Shown here in pieces: positions 6,507 to 14,777 of a DNA stretch of 36,312 nt. Within the stretch, counting starts at the first letter, position 1. Each line of letters starts with the position of its first letter. The notes under the pieces are model-generated. The model had not been told where the DNA came from. It saw nothing but the letters and a program-made list of their open reading frames with translations, and made no database searches. The translations under genes and the position numbers were made by a program. The DNA lies in the NCBI GenBank assembly GCA_937801655.1, contig CALMWC010000014.1, positions 1 to 36,312 of the forward strand. The letters are read 5' to 3'. The DNA is from an uncultured Gammaproteobacteria bacterium (lineage in GTDB: Bacteria > Pseudomonadota > Gammaproteobacteria > Steroidobacterales > UBA11654).

Positions 6507-7865
6507 TTATTGTTTTATTGCAATGATCCCTGCATGATCTTTTCCATAATTAGAGCTTGCTCTAGAAGGTCCAAAATATTTTGAAGTAATTATTTCAAAT
6601 CCAGCTGATTTGCATTCTCTTGAAAGAGTATCTGGGTCAAGACAATTCATATGTGGTGTCATTCCTTTAGGTAATCTAGGTATTGGTAAGCAATCAAGTA
6701 CATCATCAATGAATCCTGGAAATGGATCTCCGGCTTCTAATTTTTTTTCAAATTTCGGTAAATAGTTTTTCCAAGGACCTGAATAACAAGTGTCGGTAAT
6801 TAAATAAACCCGACCCCCAGGTTGAAGCCAGTTGTACATATTTTTTAACGTATCAATTAATTCATTGGGAGTTAGAAAATGCAAACACCGAGAGCAATGA
6901 ATCGTGACAAAAGATTCATTTTTAAAATCTATATTGGGTAGTGTGCCCACTCTTGTTATAAGATTATCTTTTAGTTCATCTGGCGTCTCTTTTAATAAAA
7001 TATCAAGATGAGCTTGATCCATATCAGATGCCAATACTTTGGATCCTTCTTTAAGAGCTGCAATTGTAGCTATTCCATACGCACAGCCAACATCTAATGA
7101 AAGTCCTTCCAATGTTGATGCTTCATGGACAAAAGATTTTGAGATATCATTCAATTCTTGTTCCATGAAACCCCTTCCATTTAAGCAGGGAATAAGACCT
7201 GGTATATACGCCTTAGGTTTAACTTTTTGTCCTCTGAGTTTAGAAAATAAATTAAATAATATAGGTCCAATGAAGCTTAATCTTCTTCTTAGACTAACTT
7301 TATATTCCTTATTTTCATCATCCATAATTCTTCTGTGAAAAGCTTCAAATTTTGGATGAATATTATTTTCATACAACTGCATAAGAAAACGATTAGTTAT
7401 TTTATGAATTAAAGGGATCTTTAGCCATTTTCCATAGAGTTCTTGCATATAAATGACGGGTGTTTTATGACTTTCTGCATAAGCAATAAATTTCCAACCT
7501 TCCTTTTTTTTTCTAAATAATGCATTAATTCTTGCATCACCACCCCAAGCCTTTATTGGACCTCTCATTTTCATATCATGCCTTACCCAACCAATGGCAA
7601 AAAGATATTCATCTGATAGAGACTTTATTTTAATATCATAAAATCTCATACGAATTGCCTCCAGCATTCTTTTTCCTGGTACTGGTTCCCAATATTTTCT
7701 CAAATCATCCCATCCAATTTTCCAATCGGCCTGTTCTTCAGCTAAATAAAATGGATTGGGATCGTCTTCATCCCATAGGGTTTTTAAATCTCCATATTTT
7801 TGTGAATCCCATATTCTTTCAGCTTCTTTAAAGATTTTTTCTATTTCTATTTGTAAGTCATTCAT
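6507..7865 (-). CDS. NTF2/SnoaL-like domain fused to class I SAM methyltransferase
   Basis: Two-part protein of 452 residues. Residues 1-140 look like an NTF2-like (SnoaL/DUF4440-type) alpha-beta barrel: an amphipathic N-terminal helix, 'DLKTLWDEDDPNPFYLAEE', then paired strands ending in 'RKKKEGWKFIAYAESHKTP'. A linker of roughly 100 residues follows. The C-terminal part is a Rossmann methyltransferase with SAM motif I 'LSLDVGCAYGIATIAAL' (about 253-270), acidic 'VLASDMD', 'SRCLHFLTPNELIDTL' and 'LQPGGRVYLITDT'. The NTF2 part could form a substrate pocket or a dimer interface (inference). The substrate is unknown. It is divergent from the flavin-dependent enzyme gene across 125 bases. Confidence 0.8.
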   Translation of the reverse strand: MNDLQIEIEKIFKEAERIWDSQKYGDLKTLWDEDDPNPFYLAEEQADWKIGWDDLRKYWEPVPGKRMLEAIRMRFYDIKIKSLSDEYLFAIGWVRHDMKMRGPIKAWGGDARINALFRKKKEGWKFIAYAESHKTPVIYMQELYGKWLKIPLIHKITNRFLMQLYENNIHPKFEAFHRRIMDDENKEYKVSLRRRLSFIGPILFNLFSKLRGQKVKPKAYIPGLIPCLNGRGFMEQELNDISKSFVHEASTLEGLSLDVGCAYGIATIAALKEGSKVLASDMDQAHLDILLKETPDELKDNLITRVGTLPNIDFKNESFVTIHCSRCLHFLTPNELIDTLKNMYNWLQPGGRVYLITDTCYSGPWKNYLPKFEKKLEAGDPFPGFIDDVLDCLPIPRLPKGMTPHMNCLDPDTLSRECKSAGFEIITSKYFGPSRASSNYGKDHAGIIAIKQ

Positions 7866-7977
7866 AAAATTATTTATTGCTATTGCTATACCTTATATCA
7901 AGGAATGTGTAATTCAAAATATTGAGAAAGTCTTCGATGAAAACTGATGTTAAACTATCCAATCAAGTCTTTAAATC

Positions 7978-7982
7978 AGAGG
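7978..7982 (+). promoter_or_regulatory. ribosome binding site fixing the LLM oxidoreductase start
   Basis: AGAGG lies 8 bases before the ATG at 7991. The open frame extends upstream to a TTG at 7922 and an ATG at 7937, but neither has a comparable site, and the extra N-terminal residues do not fit the family. Confidence 0.6.
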
Positions 7983-7990
7983 TTATTACA

Positions 7991-9025
7991 ATGACAGAAA
8001 TTGGTGTAGTGATGGAACCAGTTCCTCAATGTTCTGCTGAGATGGCATCATTAATAGAACAAATGGGTTTCGATATGGTGTTGTGTCCAGATACTCAGAA
8101 TCTTTCAGCCGATCCATACGGACAGTTATCTCTTATAGCCAATGCAACATCAACACTTAAAATGGGAACAGGTGTTACTCATCCTGTGACTCGTGAAGCT
8201 GCGGTGACAGCTTCAGCAATGGCTTCATTGCAAGAAGAATCGTCTGGAAGAGCTATTTGTGGAATAGGGCGAGGCGATTCGTCTGCAGCACACATTGGAA
8301 AAAAACAAGCCACTACAGAAGAGTTAAGAAATTATGTTATAAGAGTGCAAAGTTATTTAAGAGGAGAATCTATTGATGTTGGTACCATGAAATCTCCCAT
8401 TAGATGGATTGACCCTGATATTATTAAACCAGTACCAATGGATATTGCCTGCACAGGGCCAAAAACTATTGCCATGGCTTGTGATGTGGCTGAACGAGTT
8501 ACTTTTGCAGTTGGTAGTGCTACAGAGAGAATGTCTTGGGCCATGAATACTGCATTGGATCATATCGGTCAGACAGGCAGAAAACGGGATGATTTTAAAA
8601 TAGGCGCCTATGTTAATTTAATATGCGATCCTGATGAAAAAAAAGCTATAGCAATGGCAAGAATGTTAACAGGACTGGTGGCCCATTTTACAGCAATGAA
8701 GAAAGCTCCAACAGATCATTTGCCAGATAGGCAAAAAGAGATTACTGCAAAACTTCAGTCCGATTATGATATGAAAAATCATTCCAGTGAAAAAGGTGAA
8801 CATTTAGAATTAATAGACGATGAATTTATTGATTGGTTCTCTATTGCAGGACCACCTCAAAAATGTGTCGATCGATTGGGAGAGTTGATGGAACTTGGAT
8901 TGGATTATGTCTATCTACTTGGAGGATCTCCAATCGCTGAGCCTCGTGATGCAAGATTAAGGGCCATGGTCAAGCAGACTGAGATTTTTGCTCAAGAAGT
9001 TCTCCCTTCATTTAAAAAGATTTAG
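7991..9025 (+). CDS. LLM class flavin-dependent oxidoreductase
   Basis: TIM-barrel flavoenzyme of the bacterial luciferase-like family, 344 residues from the chosen start. Visible family features are the N-terminal strand 'IGVVMEPVP', the helix 'LIEQMGFDMVLCPD', the segment 'LKMGTGVTHPVTREAAVTA', and 'RAICGIGRGDSSAAHIGKK', which is typical of the branch containing F420-dependent dehydrogenases and methylene-tetrahydromethanopterin reductases. The C-terminal 'IAGPPQKCVDRLGELMELG' is also usual. Whether the cofactor is FMN or F420 cannot be told; no F420 synthesis genes are in the window. It ends with a 4-base tail-to-tail overlap with the TonB receptor gene. Confidence 0.87.
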   Translation: MTEIGVVMEPVPQCSAEMASLIEQMGFDMVLCPDTQNLSADPYGQLSLIANATSTLKMGTGVTHPVTREAAVTASAMASLQEESSGRAICGIGRGDSSAAHIGKKQATTEELRNYVIRVQSYLRGESIDVGTMKSPIRWIDPDIIKPVPMDIACTGPKTIAMACDVAERVTFAVGSATERMSWAMNTALDHIGQTGRKRDDFKIGAYVNLICDPDEKKAIAMARMLTGLVAHFTAMKKAPTDHLPDRQKEITAKLQSDYDMKNHSSEKGEHLELIDDEFIDWFSIAGPPQKCVDRLGELMELGLDYVYLLGGSPIAEPRDARLRAMVKQTEIFAQEVLPSFKKI

Positions 9026-11637
9026 AAATCGTAATCAAATGTGAGGTTAATCAGCCTTCCTCTTGGATCATGCAGCCTTGTATCAAAACTAAAATCAGGA
9101 GAATCATAAAGCAGAGGTGCTGATTCATCCAAAATGTTTATCAAATTGAGACCAATTTTAAATATTTGTTTCTTCATTTCTATAGTTTTTGTTATGCCTA
9201 GGTCAAAAACAAGAAAAGAGTCTATGTTATTTTTATAGCCATTACTTAATGCTGAATCGGGTAATGGTCTTAAATTGTCATAACCATCTAAATATCTTGC
9301 GTTAAGACCATAGCGAATTGAGTCATTAGTTACTCCTAAAAATGCATTGAGTCTAAGTTTTGGAAGAGAATGTGTATGTGCGTTGTAATTAAATTTTCCG
9401 ACTCTATCAATTAAGTGTTCTTCATGCTCGCCTTCATGTCCCTGTTCTTCACTAGTATGTTCAGGTGTTAAGAATTCAAGTAAATATGTAGTATTTATTC
9501 CAAAATCTATTTCTATTTTATTTATCATTTTTAAATAATTGATAGAGAAATCAATGCCTTTCACAATAGTTTTTTCTTCATTAAAAAATGTGGTCTTGAC
9601 AGCAATTAAATCACCAAAATCATTTCTTGTGATATCTGGGCTATTAGGATTAGATAATATTTTTGCCTGTGGATCTTCAAGTTCCAATCGATCTTTATAA
9701 TTAATTTTCCAATAATCTAGCAAAATATTCGAACTATCATTTATATCCCATTTAAAGCCTAAGTTTAGATTTTTCGAAGTCGCGGGCTTAAGGTTTGGAT
9801 TTCCAGCTTGAACAATTCTTACAAAAAGAGAATTGGTTTGCTCTTGACCATTGATTACATCTCTTACACCACCAAGTGCAATGTCTGAACTAAAAAGTTG
9901 AGCCATGGATGGTGCTGAGAAAGAAGTTCCAAATGCACCTTTTAAAGTCATATTTTTACTGGGTTGATAGGTCATGGATATTTTTGGATCAAACGAAGAT
10001 TCATTATCAATTTTTTCAAAACGAGAGGCCACTATAAAATTAACTTTTTGATTAACTGGGTGATTTAACTCTATAAATAATGCTTTTTTATTGCGAGTAG
10101 ATGATACATCCATACCACCTCCTAGAAATAGTAAATCAGCACTTTTTATCAGTTGACCGGATTGACTAAATTCTGCTCTTGCTAATTCATTGTATGCAAT
10201 ATCTAAAGATTCATGATTGTACTGAAAGCCATATGCCAGGGAATTAATTCCTAATGATGTTCTTATTATTCCATCAAAAGAGATAAGTTTTCCTGTTCTC
10301 ATTGATTTCTCTGATCCTTTAATATACTCAATCAATTCTTCAGAATTTGTTAAGGGCTTAAAAATATTCCAGGTTAGATTACCATTAATACCACCATTGC
10401 CTAACACAGCATTTTCAAATCTTGAATTAATTGTATCAGGCCTATTATGAAAATTTTGATGTTCACTTTGAGTGATGGATAGCTCAATATTAGTGGCATC
10501 ATTTAAATTAAAAATAATCATATTAGAAATATGATATTGATCAATTTCTTTTGGTGAGATAGGAGAGGGAAAAGCAGAACCAAGAGGTCTTCCATACCAA
10601 GTAATAGGAACATTAAATGGACTTCCTCCTTGACCTGGATCAATATTTCTTGACATGAATGAAAGGGCTGGATAGGAAGGAGACTGTGGATTATCGTTAA
10701 CATCAATACTCGACTTAATAGCAGTTAATTTATAAGTAATATTTTCATTCTCTTTGAGGTAGCTTAAGTAGAGTTTTCGATGATCTTCATCGTTAACAAT
10801 ATTGAATCTAGTGCCATAAAGAAATTTACAGAATGGTCCTGCAATAACACCACCATTTTTTACACAACTGGGGTCAGCCACCCATTGTCCTGTTGTATAA
10901 GAGCCAGCGTAATCACCATTATCAATCGTATCGTTGCCACGCATTTTAAATGTATTGCCTAATGTACTTAAGCCATTCTCAGCTATTCTAGGTATCTCCG
11001 ATGATGACAGAGGACTTCTTTTAAGAAAGTTTGCAGCAATGACAATATGAGAATCATTGAATGCTTTTCCAAATAAGACACCAAAAGTTTTATCACTTTG
11101 ATCGTAAGTAGATGTTTCCTGATGACCTAAATTAATCCTTGTTCCTGTAAAGTTATCTTGAGTAATAAAATTTATAACACCTGCAACAGCATCGGATCCA
11201 TAAGTGGATGTGGCACCTTCTTTTAAAATTTCTATTCTCTTAAGAGCTATTTCAGGAATGATGTTTACATCGATATATCCTTCGCCTTCATGTGATGGTG
11301 TTCCAGCAAAGGTTTGTCTTTTTGAATTAAGAAGTACTAAGGTTGATGCATGATCAAGGCCTCGCAGTGTTACAGCAGCCATTCCTTGATCCACACCATC
11401 TAATGTGTTGGATTGAAAATGAGATCCTGATGAGGAACTTATGTATTTAGATATTTCTGCTATGTTGGTTATGTTTAGATTTTTATAGTCCTCCTCACTG
11501 ATCAAGTCAATGCTTATGTTTTCTTTATCAGTATTGATATAACTGCCTGTGACACTAATTTCTTCAATACTCTCAGCAACGATAGTGCCTAATGAGGGTA
11601 GGATTAAAATAACTAAAAATATAACGGATTTTTTCAT
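9022..11637 (-). CDS. TonB-dependent outer-membrane receptor
   Basis: Outer-membrane active-transport receptor of 871 residues. A signal peptide (about 1-21, ending in VAES) is followed by a TonB-box-like 'EEISVTGS', then a plug domain (about 45-160) containing 'VTLRGLDHASTLVLLNSKR' and 'IEILKEGATSTYGSDAVAGV', then the 22-strand barrel, closing with the terminal aromatic 'INLTFDYDF' needed for barrel assembly. Around residues 723-743 (bases 9408-9470) a predicted extracellular loop is rich in H and E ('EHTSEEQGHEGEHEEHLIDR'), which could bind metal ions. The start has no clear ribosome binding site. It is divergent from the Rossmann protein gene across only 50 bases, so the two may share control. 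The ligand is unknown. Confidence 0.93.
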   Translation of the reverse strand: MKKSVIFLVILILPSLGTIVAESIEEISVTGSYINTDKENISIDLISEEDYKNLNITNIAEISKYISSSSGSHFQSNTLDGVDQGMAAVTLRGLDHASTLVLLNSKRQTFAGTPSHEGEGYIDVNIIPEIALKRIEILKEGATSTYGSDAVAGVINFITQDNFTGTRINLGHQETSTYDQSDKTFGVLFGKAFNDSHIVIAANFLKRSPLSSSEIPRIAENGLSTLGNTFKMRGNDTIDNGDYAGSYTTGQWVADPSCVKNGGVIAGPFCKFLYGTRFNIVNDEDHRKLYLSYLKENENITYKLTAIKSSIDVNDNPQSPSYPALSFMSRNIDPGQGGSPFNVPITWYGRPLGSAFPSPISPKEIDQYHISNMIIFNLNDATNIELSITQSEHQNFHNRPDTINSRFENAVLGNGGINGNLTWNIFKPLTNSEELIEYIKGSEKSMRTGKLISFDGIIRTSLGINSLAYGFQYNHESLDIAYNELARAEFSQSGQLIKSADLLFLGGGMDVSSTRNKKALFIELNHPVNQKVNFIVASRFEKIDNESSFDPKISMTYQPSKNMTLKGAFGTSFSAPSMAQLFSSDIALGGVRDVINGQEQTNSLFVRIVQAGNPNLKPATSKNLNLGFKWDINDSSNILLDYWKINYKDRLELEDPQAKILSNPNSPDITRNDFGDLIAVKTTFFNEEKTIVKGIDFSINYLKMINKIEIDFGINTTYLLEFLTPEHTSEEQGHEGEHEEHLIDRVGKFNYNAHTHSLPKLRLNAFLGVTNDSIRYGLNARYLDGYDNLRPLPDSALSNGYKNNIDSFLVFDLGITKTIEMKKQIFKIGLNLINILDESAPLLYDSPDFSFDTRLHDPRGRLINLTFDYDF

Positions 11638-11687
11638 GGAGATATTGTAAGTTAAATTAATAAAATTAAAAATTATTTATCTAAATT

Positions 11688-12686
11688 ATGAAATTTAAAA
11701 AAATCTATTTAGTGCTTGCATCAATTCCATATTTTATATCTGTTAATGCACATCAAACTGAGTGTTTTGAAAGAAATGTTTCAGATCTCAGTCGACCTTG
11801 TGTAGAAAGGCTTAAACCAAGAGCATTGAATGCTATAGACCGTTCAATGATAGAGCCATCATCCATAACGGCCTCAGACGCTCTATTGGGAGATCTAAAC
11901 CAGCCATTGGTTGCAGTACTAGGTGCCACAGGAAGAACAGGGAGGCACGTGCTTACAGAATTATCAATTCGAGGTGCAAGAATTAGAGCCTTGTCTAGGA
12001 ATATTGAAAAAGCACAATCATCCATAAATGAAAACTATAATTGGATGAGAGCCGATGTAACTGAACCAGATACTCTCATGAATGCTTTGGAGGGTGTTGA
12101 TATTTTAATATCGGTTATTGGTGCCGAAGAAAGCAAAGGTAAAAAATCTCCTGAATCAGTTTCCTATCAAGGATCTATTAATTTTGTAGAAGCTGCAAAG
12201 AAGACTGGCGTTAAGCATATTATTTTTATGTCATCCATTGGCGCTGGAGGCGCTGATAACTTTAGTACTGTTTTACTGAATCTTGTTTTAGGGAAAACAA
12301 TGAAATGGAAGTCACTTGGCGAGGAATATATTCGAAATAGCGGCATCAACTTCACCATTATTAGGCCTGGAGGTCTGAGAGGTGACCCAGGAGTATTAGG
12401 TATAAAATTAGCACAAGGCGATCAAATCATTGGATGGATACCCAGAGCTGATGTTGCTTCGGTTTTGGTTGAGTCAGCTTTTAATGAAGATGCCTTGGAT
12501 AAAACATTTGAGATCATCAACGATGAGTCACTTCAGATTGATGCTTGGAGGGGTGAGTTCAAGAATCTTAAAAAAGGTGAATACGGTGAAATTGCTACGG
12601 GTAACTTCCCTTTAAACTATTGGATAGCGATGATACTAATCTTGGGATTGGTTGTTTTTCTTATCCGTAGAAAAAAATCCAGTTAA
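11688..12686 (+). CDS. NmrA/atypical SDR Rossmann protein with signal peptide and C-terminal anchor
   Basis: An NAD(P)-binding protein of the NmrA-like/atypical short-chain dehydrogenase type. GATGRTG at residues 79-85 is the dinucleotide loop, followed by 'RIRALSRNIEKA', 'DVTEPDTLMNALEGVDILIS', 'HIIFMSSIGAGG', 'INFTIIRPGGLRGDPG' and 'IPRADVASVLVESAF'. Unusually, the N-terminus (MKFKKIYLVLASIPYFISVNA) looks like a Sec signal peptide, about 50 extra residues with two cysteines (C26, C38) precede the Rossmann fold, and a C-terminal helix (about 311-327) ends in RRKKSS. The two ends together predict a periplasm-facing domain anchored at its C-terminus. A membrane-attached cytoplasmic form is the alternative if the first segment is not a true export signal. 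Its stop overlaps the convergent CoA-transferase stop by 4 bases. Confidence 0.8.
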   Translation: MKFKKIYLVLASIPYFISVNAHQTECFERNVSDLSRPCVERLKPRALNAIDRSMIEPSSITASDALLGDLNQPLVAVLGATGRTGRHVLTELSIRGARIRALSRNIEKAQSSINENYNWMRADVTEPDTLMNALEGVDILISVIGAEESKGKKSPESVSYQGSINFVEAAKKTGVKHIIFMSSIGAGGADNFSTVLLNLVLGKTMKWKSLGEEYIRNSGINFTIIRPGGLRGDPGVLGIKLAQGDQIIGWIPRADVASVLVESAFNEDALDKTFEIINDESLQIDAWRGEFKNLKKGEYGEIATGNFPLNYWIAMILILGLVVFLIRRKKSS

Positions 12687-13879
12687 ATTACTCCACCCTC
12701 ATTAAGTTTTTTAATTTCCTCAGCATTCTTTCCTAACAACTCTGATAATACTTCATTGGTGTGTTGACTAAGTTCAGGTCCAGACCAATCTGTTCCACCA
12801 GGTGTTTCAGTCAATATAGGCAACATTGCTGGAATTTTTAGAGGCCTTCCATTGGCTTCAACTTCTTCAAACATACCTCTTGCAATATAGTGTTCATCTT
12901 TCATCATATCTTCAACACTGTATATTGGACCTGCTGGTACAGAGACCTCATCCATTATTGATAGAACTTCTTCTGAAGTATGTTCGCTGGTCCATTTCTC
13001 AATAGCAGCATCAATCTCTTTTTCATGCTTAACTCTTCCCATATTGTCTTCAAATCTTTCATCCGCAGCCATTTCTGGTTGATCAATGGCTTTCATTAAT
13101 CTTTTAAATATAGAATCGCCATTACCACCAATAATCACATGTTTATTATCTGATGTAACATAAGTATTGGTTGGAACAATACCAGTAATTGTTGAACCAG
13201 AAGGCTCTCTTATAGCTCCGCAACCTGAATATTCTGGTACTACAGCCTCCATAAGATTAAAGACTGATTCATAAATAGCTGTATCCACCACCTGTCCTTT
13301 ATTATTTGGATCTTTTTCTCTTTGGATATAAGCAAGCAAAACGCCCATAGCAGCATGAAGGCCTGCTAAGGTGTCACCTATACTTAAATTTGGTCTCACA
13401 GGCGGTCTATCAGGGAATCCATTGACATATCTGAAACCTCCAAATCCTTCACAAACAGATGCGTAACCAGGTAGATGTGATCGAGGACCTGTTTGACCGT
13501 ATCCTGAAATCCTTGCTGTTATAAGTCCTGGATTTTCTTTTTCTAATTCTGCTGGGCCAATTCCCCATTTTTCAAGAGTTCCTGGTTTGAAATTTTCAAT
13601 TAAGACATCTGATTTAAGAATTAAATCTTTTGCGATTTGTATTCCTTCTTCACTTTTTAAATTCAGAGTCACTGATTTTTTATTTCTAGATACGCTATGC
13701 CACCAATAAGAAGTATTGTTCTCAGTTAATCTCCAATATCGGACAGGATCTCCTGTTATGGGTTCAATCTTTATTACTTCAGCTCCAAAGTAACCAAGAA
13801 CACTCCCTGTGAAGGGTCCAGCAATTAATTGACCCATTTCAATTACTCTCATTCCTTTAAGAGGCTTATCTGTACTCAT
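12683..13879 (-). CDS. CaiB/BaiF family (class III) CoA-transferase
   Basis: Class III CoA-transferase, which moves CoA between carboxylic acids through an aspartyl-CoA intermediate. The N-terminal half carries 'MGQLIAGPFTGSVLGYFGAEVIKIE' elements and 'DVLIENFKPGTLEKWGIGP'. The catalytic aspartate is D169 in 'SIGDTLAGLHAAMGVLLAY', matching Asp169 of formyl-CoA transferase. The small domain includes 'VPAGPIYSVEDMM'. The length of 398 is typical. A ribosome binding site (AGGA, about 9 bases upstream) supports the start. It follows the haloalkane dehalogenase by 20 bases in a three-gene reverse operon. The acyl substrate is unknown. Confidence 0.92.
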   Translation of the reverse strand: MSTDKPLKGMRVIEMGQLIAGPFTGSVLGYFGAEVIKIEPITGDPVRYWRLTENNTSYWWHSVSRNKKSVTLNLKSEEGIQIAKDLILKSDVLIENFKPGTLEKWGIGPAELEKENPGLITARISGYGQTGPRSHLPGYASVCEGFGGFRYVNGFPDRPPVRPNLSIGDTLAGLHAAMGVLLAYIQREKDPNNKGQVVDTAIYESVFNLMEAVVPEYSGCGAIREPSGSTITGIVPTNTYVTSDNKHVIIGGNGDSIFKRLMKAIDQPEMAADERFEDNMGRVKHEKEIDAAIEKWTSEHTSEEVLSIMDEVSVPAGPIYSVEDMMKDEHYIARGMFEEVEANGRPLKIPAMLPILTETPGGTDWSGPELSQHTNEVLSELLGKNAEEIKKLNEGGVI

Positions 13880-13899
13880 CTTAATTTATCCTAATTAAT

Positions 13900-14775
13900 T
13901 TATGATTTGAAAATATCGTTATACCATGAAGACAGACCATTGCCTATCTCATCAGGAGAATCTTCTTGAATGAAATGCAAGCCTTTCACAGAGATTTCTT
14001 TTTGATTCTTCCATGTTCTACAAAATTCTCTCATTTTTCCTGTGAGGATAACTCCTGGTTCTGCATTGATAAAAAATTTAGGCATATCATTTATTTGCAT
14101 CCATTCAGCATAGGCATTGACTAGATCACAGACATTTTTAGGTTCACCGTTCATTGGTATTTCTCTAGGCCATGAAAGAGTGGGTCTTCTATCTTCACCT
14201 GAATTTAAGAAAGGTCTCCTATATTCATTCATTTCCGATTCATCTAAGTCTCTAATAATTGATCCAGGTAAGACCTTCTCTATGAAATAATTTTTATCTA
14301 ATATTAAATTCTCACCGGCCTCCGATCTAAAACCTTGAAAAAGACTACGACTGTTTTCATTCCAATCATCCCACGTCATTTCTTTGACTATAGCTTCCAT
14401 ATATGCAATTCCTATTACTGAATTTGGATGCATATGGCTCCAATGAAAACCAAGTGCAGAACCCCAATCATGTAGTATAAAAGTAATATTTTTTTGGTCT
14501 GTTAATAAATCAATGGCTTGATTGAGGTAATCGTAATGCTCTTCAAATCGATAAGAGTTTGCGTCACTTTGATCTAATTTGTCTGAATCACCCATTCCTA
14601 TAAGATCGATGCATATGCATCTACCCAATTGTTCTAGATGTGGTGTAATATTTCTCCAAAGATAAGATGATGTTGGGTTTCCATGAAGGAAGATAATTGG
14701 ATTTCCTTTTCCTTTCTCATAATATGCTATTTTTTTATCTGCAATAGAAATAAACCTTTTTTGCATTGATTGCAT
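13900..14775 (-). CDS. dhaA: haloalkane dehalogenase (LinB/DhaA-like)
   Basis: Alpha/beta-hydrolase that cleaves carbon-halogen bonds in haloalkanes, giving an alcohol and halide. Similarity to LinB is strong over the whole length. 'FLHGNPTSSYLWRNITPHL' contains the halide-binding N33; 'ILHDWGSALGF' contains nucleophile D103 and halide-binding W104; 'AYMEAI' contains catalytic acid E127; 'LHFIQEDSPDEIG' contains catalytic H267. These form the complete D-E-H pentad of the HLD-II subfamily. The cap region 'RRPTLSWPREIPMNGEP' also matches. At 291 residues it has the expected size. Its start lies 2 bases after the upstream P-loop gene's stop, so co-translation is likely. An ATG three codons later is a possible alternative start. 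Confidence 0.94.
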   Translation of the reverse strand: MQSMQKRFISIADKKIAYYEKGKGNPIIFLHGNPTSSYLWRNITPHLEQLGRCICIDLIGMGDSDKLDQSDANSYRFEEHYDYLNQAIDLLTDQKNITFILHDWGSALGFHWSHMHPNSVIGIAYMEAIVKEMTWDDWNENSRSLFQGFRSEAGENLILDKNYFIEKVLPGSIIRDLDESEMNEYRRPFLNSGEDRRPTLSWPREIPMNGEPKNVCDLVNAYAEWMQINDMPKFFINAEPGVILTGKMREFCRTWKNQKEISVKGLHFIQEDSPDEIGNGLSSWYNDIFKS

Positions 14776-14777
14776 AG

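Noticed and set aside
11753-12025. 90-codon reverse frame
   Set aside because: It is antisense to the Rossmann protein gene, whose coding motifs are clear on the other strand.
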